From Kordiimonadaceae bacterium (lineage in GTDB: Bacteria > Pseudomonadota > Alphaproteobacteria > Sphingomonadales > Emcibacteraceae): 7,477 nucleotides of DNA. The stretch covers positions 1-7,477 of the forward strand of contig JABIPV010000178.1 in NCBI GenBank assembly GCA_018699075.1, read 5' to 3'. Both the position numbers and the translations under genes were made by a program. A model generated the notes under the pieces. The model was not told where the DNA came from and made no database searches. It saw nothing but the letters and a program-made list of their open reading frames with translations. Below are positions 5,916 to 7,477 of this stretch, piece after piece. Position 1 is the stretch's first letter, and every line of letters begins with the position of its first letter.

Positions 5916-6665
5916 ATGGCATTTGATATTATTAACCCCACAGGCAGCGCAAATATTGTTCTAATATGTGAGCATGCAAGCAATCATATCCCTATTGAAT
6001 ATGAAAAACTGGGACTTAGTGATCAGCAGTTGAAACTACACATTGCCTGGGATATTGGCATTGCGGAAGTTACAAAAAATTTAGCAATATCACTTGGCGC
6101 ACCAGCCATATTAGCACGTTTTTCTAGATTATTAATTGATGCCAATCGCGCCCTTAATCAGGATGGGTTAATACCTACACATAGCGACGGCCACTTCATT
6201 CCTAAAAATAGTAATTTATCAAAGGATGATATAAAAAAGAGAATTGATCAGTTTTACACTCCCTTTCATCATGCTGCAGGCGAACTGATCAAGAAAAAAA
6301 CTCATCATCAAGAAGCACCACTTATTTTTAACATGCATAGCTTTACCCCCTTTATGAACGATAAAGAGCGGCCATGGCACACTGGCATGCTCTGGAATAA
6401 AGACCCTCGTATTGCGAATGCACTTTTGAATGGCCTTACAAAAAGAGGGTATCATGTAGGCGATAACCAACCATACACTGGGCTTGAATTAAATCACACA
6501 ATGAATACACATGGTACGGAACACGGATTTCCGCATGTAAATATCGAAATACGTCAGAATGAAATTGATACCCCACAAGGTATTAATAAATGGAGTGATA
6601 TACTCCATGAAGAACTTGGATTGATCAGGAAAATGCCAGAAATGGCACTTATTAAGCATTACTAA
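5916..6665 (+). CDS. N-formylglutamate amidohydrolase family protein
   Basis: The 249-residue product belongs to the N-formylglutamate amidohydrolase (FGase) family, zinc-dependent enzymes that split N-formyl-L-glutamate into formate and glutamate. Visible motifs are ICEHASNHIP (17-26), AWDIG (44-48), RLLIDANRAL (71-80), NMHSFTP (139-145), DNQPYTG (183-189), HTMNTHG (194-200) and PHVNIEIRQN (206-215). Histidines and acidic residues in these motifs likely bind the metal and substrate. There is no signal peptide, so it acts in the cytosol. In histidine degradation this reaction is done by HutG, but no hut gene is nearby and the sequence looks like the separate COG3931 branch, so its real substrate is uncertain. 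The ATG at 5916 has a poor ribosome binding site, but an in-frame stop at 5886 leaves little room for an earlier start and the protein begins where the family usually does. DUF1244 and gapR follow closely. Confidence 0.88.
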   Translation: MAFDIINPTGSANIVLICEHASNHIPIEYEKLGLSDQQLKLHIAWDIGIAEVTKNLAISLGAPAILARFSRLLIDANRALNQDGLIPTHSDGHFIPKNSNLSKDDIKKRIDQFYTPFHHAAGELIKKKTHHQEAPLIFNMHSFTPFMNDKERPWHTGMLWNKDPRIANALLNGLTKRGYHVGDNQPYTGLELNHTMNTHGTEHGFPHVNIEIRQNEIDTPQGINKWSDILHEELGLIRKMPEMALIKHY

Positions 6666-6676
6666 CGGAGCAAAAA

Positions 6677-6982
6677 ATGGAGCAAAAAACACAAACAGAA
6701 ATAGAAGCGGCAACATTTCGTAGAATTATTGCCCATATGCAAAAAAGAACAGATGCCCAAAACATCGATTTAATGGGTCTGGCAGGATTTTGTCGCAACT
6801 GTTTTTCAAAATGGTACGCCGCGGAAGCACATGAGCGGGGTATTGAAATCGATAAAATGGCTGCGCGGGAAATTATTTATGGCGTCCCTTACAATGATTG
6901 GGTAGAAAAACACCAAACAGAAGCCACAGAAGAACAAATGCAAAAAATGGACGAAAGTCTGAAAAAAAACAAAGAAATGTAA
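6677..6982 (+). CDS. DUF1244 family protein
   Basis: This 101-residue protein is a clear DUF1244 member. It has an N-terminal helix ending in FRRIIAHMQKR (14-24), the hallmark NIDLMGLAGFCRNCFSKWY (29-47) and YGVPYNDW (68-75), then a charged, Glu/Lys-rich tail. C39 and C42 form a Cys-x-x-Cys pair that could bind a metal or form a disulfide; no further Cys pair is present to complete a zinc site. The family is widespread in alphaproteobacteria but its role is not known to me. The start has a good ribosome binding site, CGGAG, 6 bases before the ATG. It begins 11 bases after the FGase gene and ends 23 bases before gapR, so the three should form one operon. The length is about normal; the tail (80-101) is low in complexity and probably disordered. 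Confidence 0.88.
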   Translation: MEQKTQTEIEAATFRRIIAHMQKRTDAQNIDLMGLAGFCRNCFSKWYAAEAHERGIEIDKMAAREIIYGVPYNDWVEKHQTEATEEQMQKMDESLKKNKEM

Positions 6983-7005
6983 TTTTAAAATTATAAGGAA
7001 ACAAC

Positions 7006-7257
7006 ATGGTAGAAACAGGTGGTATTGCCGCTGATGCATTACGTTCATATATTGAACGCATCGAAAGATTAGAAGAAGAAAAAAAAGCCCTCGCCGATGA
7101 TATTAAAGATATCTATGCCGAAGCTAAATCAACTGGGTTTGATGCGAAAATAATTCGCCAAATTGTTCGTCTGCGCAAAATGGATGAAAATGATCGCCAA
7201 GAACAAGAAGCATTACTAGATTTATATACTCATGCACTGGGCATGATCCGCGGATAA
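7006..7257 (+). CDS. gapR: GapR nucleoid-associated protein (DUF2312)
   Basis: The 83-residue product matches GapR/DUF2312. A long N-terminal helix (about 10-38, LRSYIERIERLEEEKKAL) leads into IYAEAKSTGFDAKIIRQIVRLRK (36-58), followed by a C-terminal helix with LLDLYTHALG (70-79). In Caulobacter, GapR forms a tetramer that closes around overtwisted DNA, gathers ahead of moving polymerases, aids gyrase and topoisomerase IV, and is important for growth. The basic residues K48, R51, R55, R57 and K58 would face DNA. The N-terminus before the helix is short. AAGGAA lies upstream of the ATG with normal spacing. It is the last gene of the operon and ends in tandem stops (TAATAA) ahead of a strong terminator. 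The family identification is secure; its function here is inferred from the Caulobacter protein. Confidence 0.93.
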   Translation: MVETGGIAADALRSYIERIERLEEEKKALADDIKDIYAEAKSTGFDAKIIRQIVRLRKMDENDRQEQEALLDLYTHALGMIRG

Positions 7258-7279
7258 TAAAAATCTATTTCAACAAAAT

Positions 7280-7309
7280 AAGGCGGTGATAGTTCACCGC
7301 CTTTTTATT
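7280..7309 (+). terminator. Rho-independent terminator after gapR
   Basis: AAGGCGGTGA (7280-7289) pairs perfectly with TCACCGCCTT (7294-7303) around the loop TAGT, and the T-run 7302-7306 follows. On the minus strand the same stem is followed by TATTTTG, so it may also stop the converging gene at the right edge. Confidence 0.93.
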
Positions 7310-7324
7310 AAAAAAATCTTTTAA

Positions 7325-7477
7325 TTAATCTTTGCTATCTTTGATAGCATCAACAATTTTTTGTGTTCGTTCATCTTCATTGGCGCCTTTAACAACCAGG
7401 ATTGCCCAAATCACACATATTGCCCATAAAACAAAACCGCCCAATACTAAGAATACTAAACCAAGTACCCATAAAAC
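7325..7477 (-). CDS. Small membrane protein, C-terminal fragment
   Basis: A frame open from the right edge gives 50 residues and ends at a TAA at 7325-7327; the N-terminus and start lie outside the window. The first 29 visible residues are hydrophobic (VLWVLGLVFLVLGGF, then VLWAICVIWAILVV), enough for one long or two short membrane segments. They are followed by a charged tail, KGANEDERTQKIVDAIKDSKD, that probably lies in the cytosol. I do not recognise the family. It converges on the gapR operon and shares its terminator region. The clean switch from a hydrophobic to a charged part and the stop placed just before a hairpin support a real gene, but the evidence is limited to a short fragment. 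Confidence 0.6.
   Translation of the reverse strand, partial: VLWVLGLVFLVLGGFVLWAICVIWAILVVKGANEDERTQKIVDAIKDSKD

Noticed and set aside
5783..5983. Minus-strand hydrophobic frame of 66 residues across the divergent promoter region
   Set aside because: It overlaps the start of the FGase gene in antisense. Hydrophobic products arise easily from AT-rich DNA, and no family or good ribosome binding site is seen.
6219..7061. Minus-strand frames opposite the FGase, DUF1244 and gapR genes
   Set aside because: All are antisense shadows, rich in Phe/Leu/Cys, of three recognised genes.

Overview
The window looks like core chromosome of an AT-rich alphaproteobacterium. The evidence is the gene set: a DUF1192 protein next to what appears to be a DUF1465/RcdA protein, the 41-residue zinc-free form of ribosomal protein L36, pyruvate kinase, a DUF1244 protein and a DUF2312/GapR nucleoid protein. 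As I remember them, these families lie close together in many alphaproteobacteria. I cannot name a genus. I see no insertion sequence, phage gene, CRISPR array, tRNA or rRNA.

Left part (1-2256, all on the minus strand): the first 55 codons of a probable RcdA/DUF1465 protein run off the left edge. It is preceded by a small DUF1192 gene and then by a 556-residue HerA/DUF87-type ATPase, which starts at a GTG. Position 2257-2511 is a divergent promoter region. On the plus strand rpmJ follows (2512-2637, easily missed because of its size). Downstream of rpmJ are two consecutive stem-loops ending in a T-run (2688-2761). A possible promoter lies just ahead of them, so this is either an elaborate rpmJ terminator or a small RNA of about 75 nt.

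Middle (2806-5737, minus strand): an M18-family metallo-aminopeptidase gene lies 40 bases upstream of pyk and is probably cotranscribed with it. The peptidase carries a clear Sec signal peptide, which is unexpected for a family best known from cytosolic enzymes.

Right part (5916-7257, plus strand): a tight operon encodes an N-formylglutamate amidohydrolase-family enzyme, a DUF1244 protein and GapR. It ends at a strong hairpin terminator (7280-7309). A minus-strand small membrane protein, truncated by the right edge, converges on that terminator.

Most of the window is conserved housekeeping sequence. No new multi-gene system is evident. The items most worth checking are the structured RNA after rpmJ, the exported M18 peptidase placed upstream of pyk, and the lone HerA-like ATPase.
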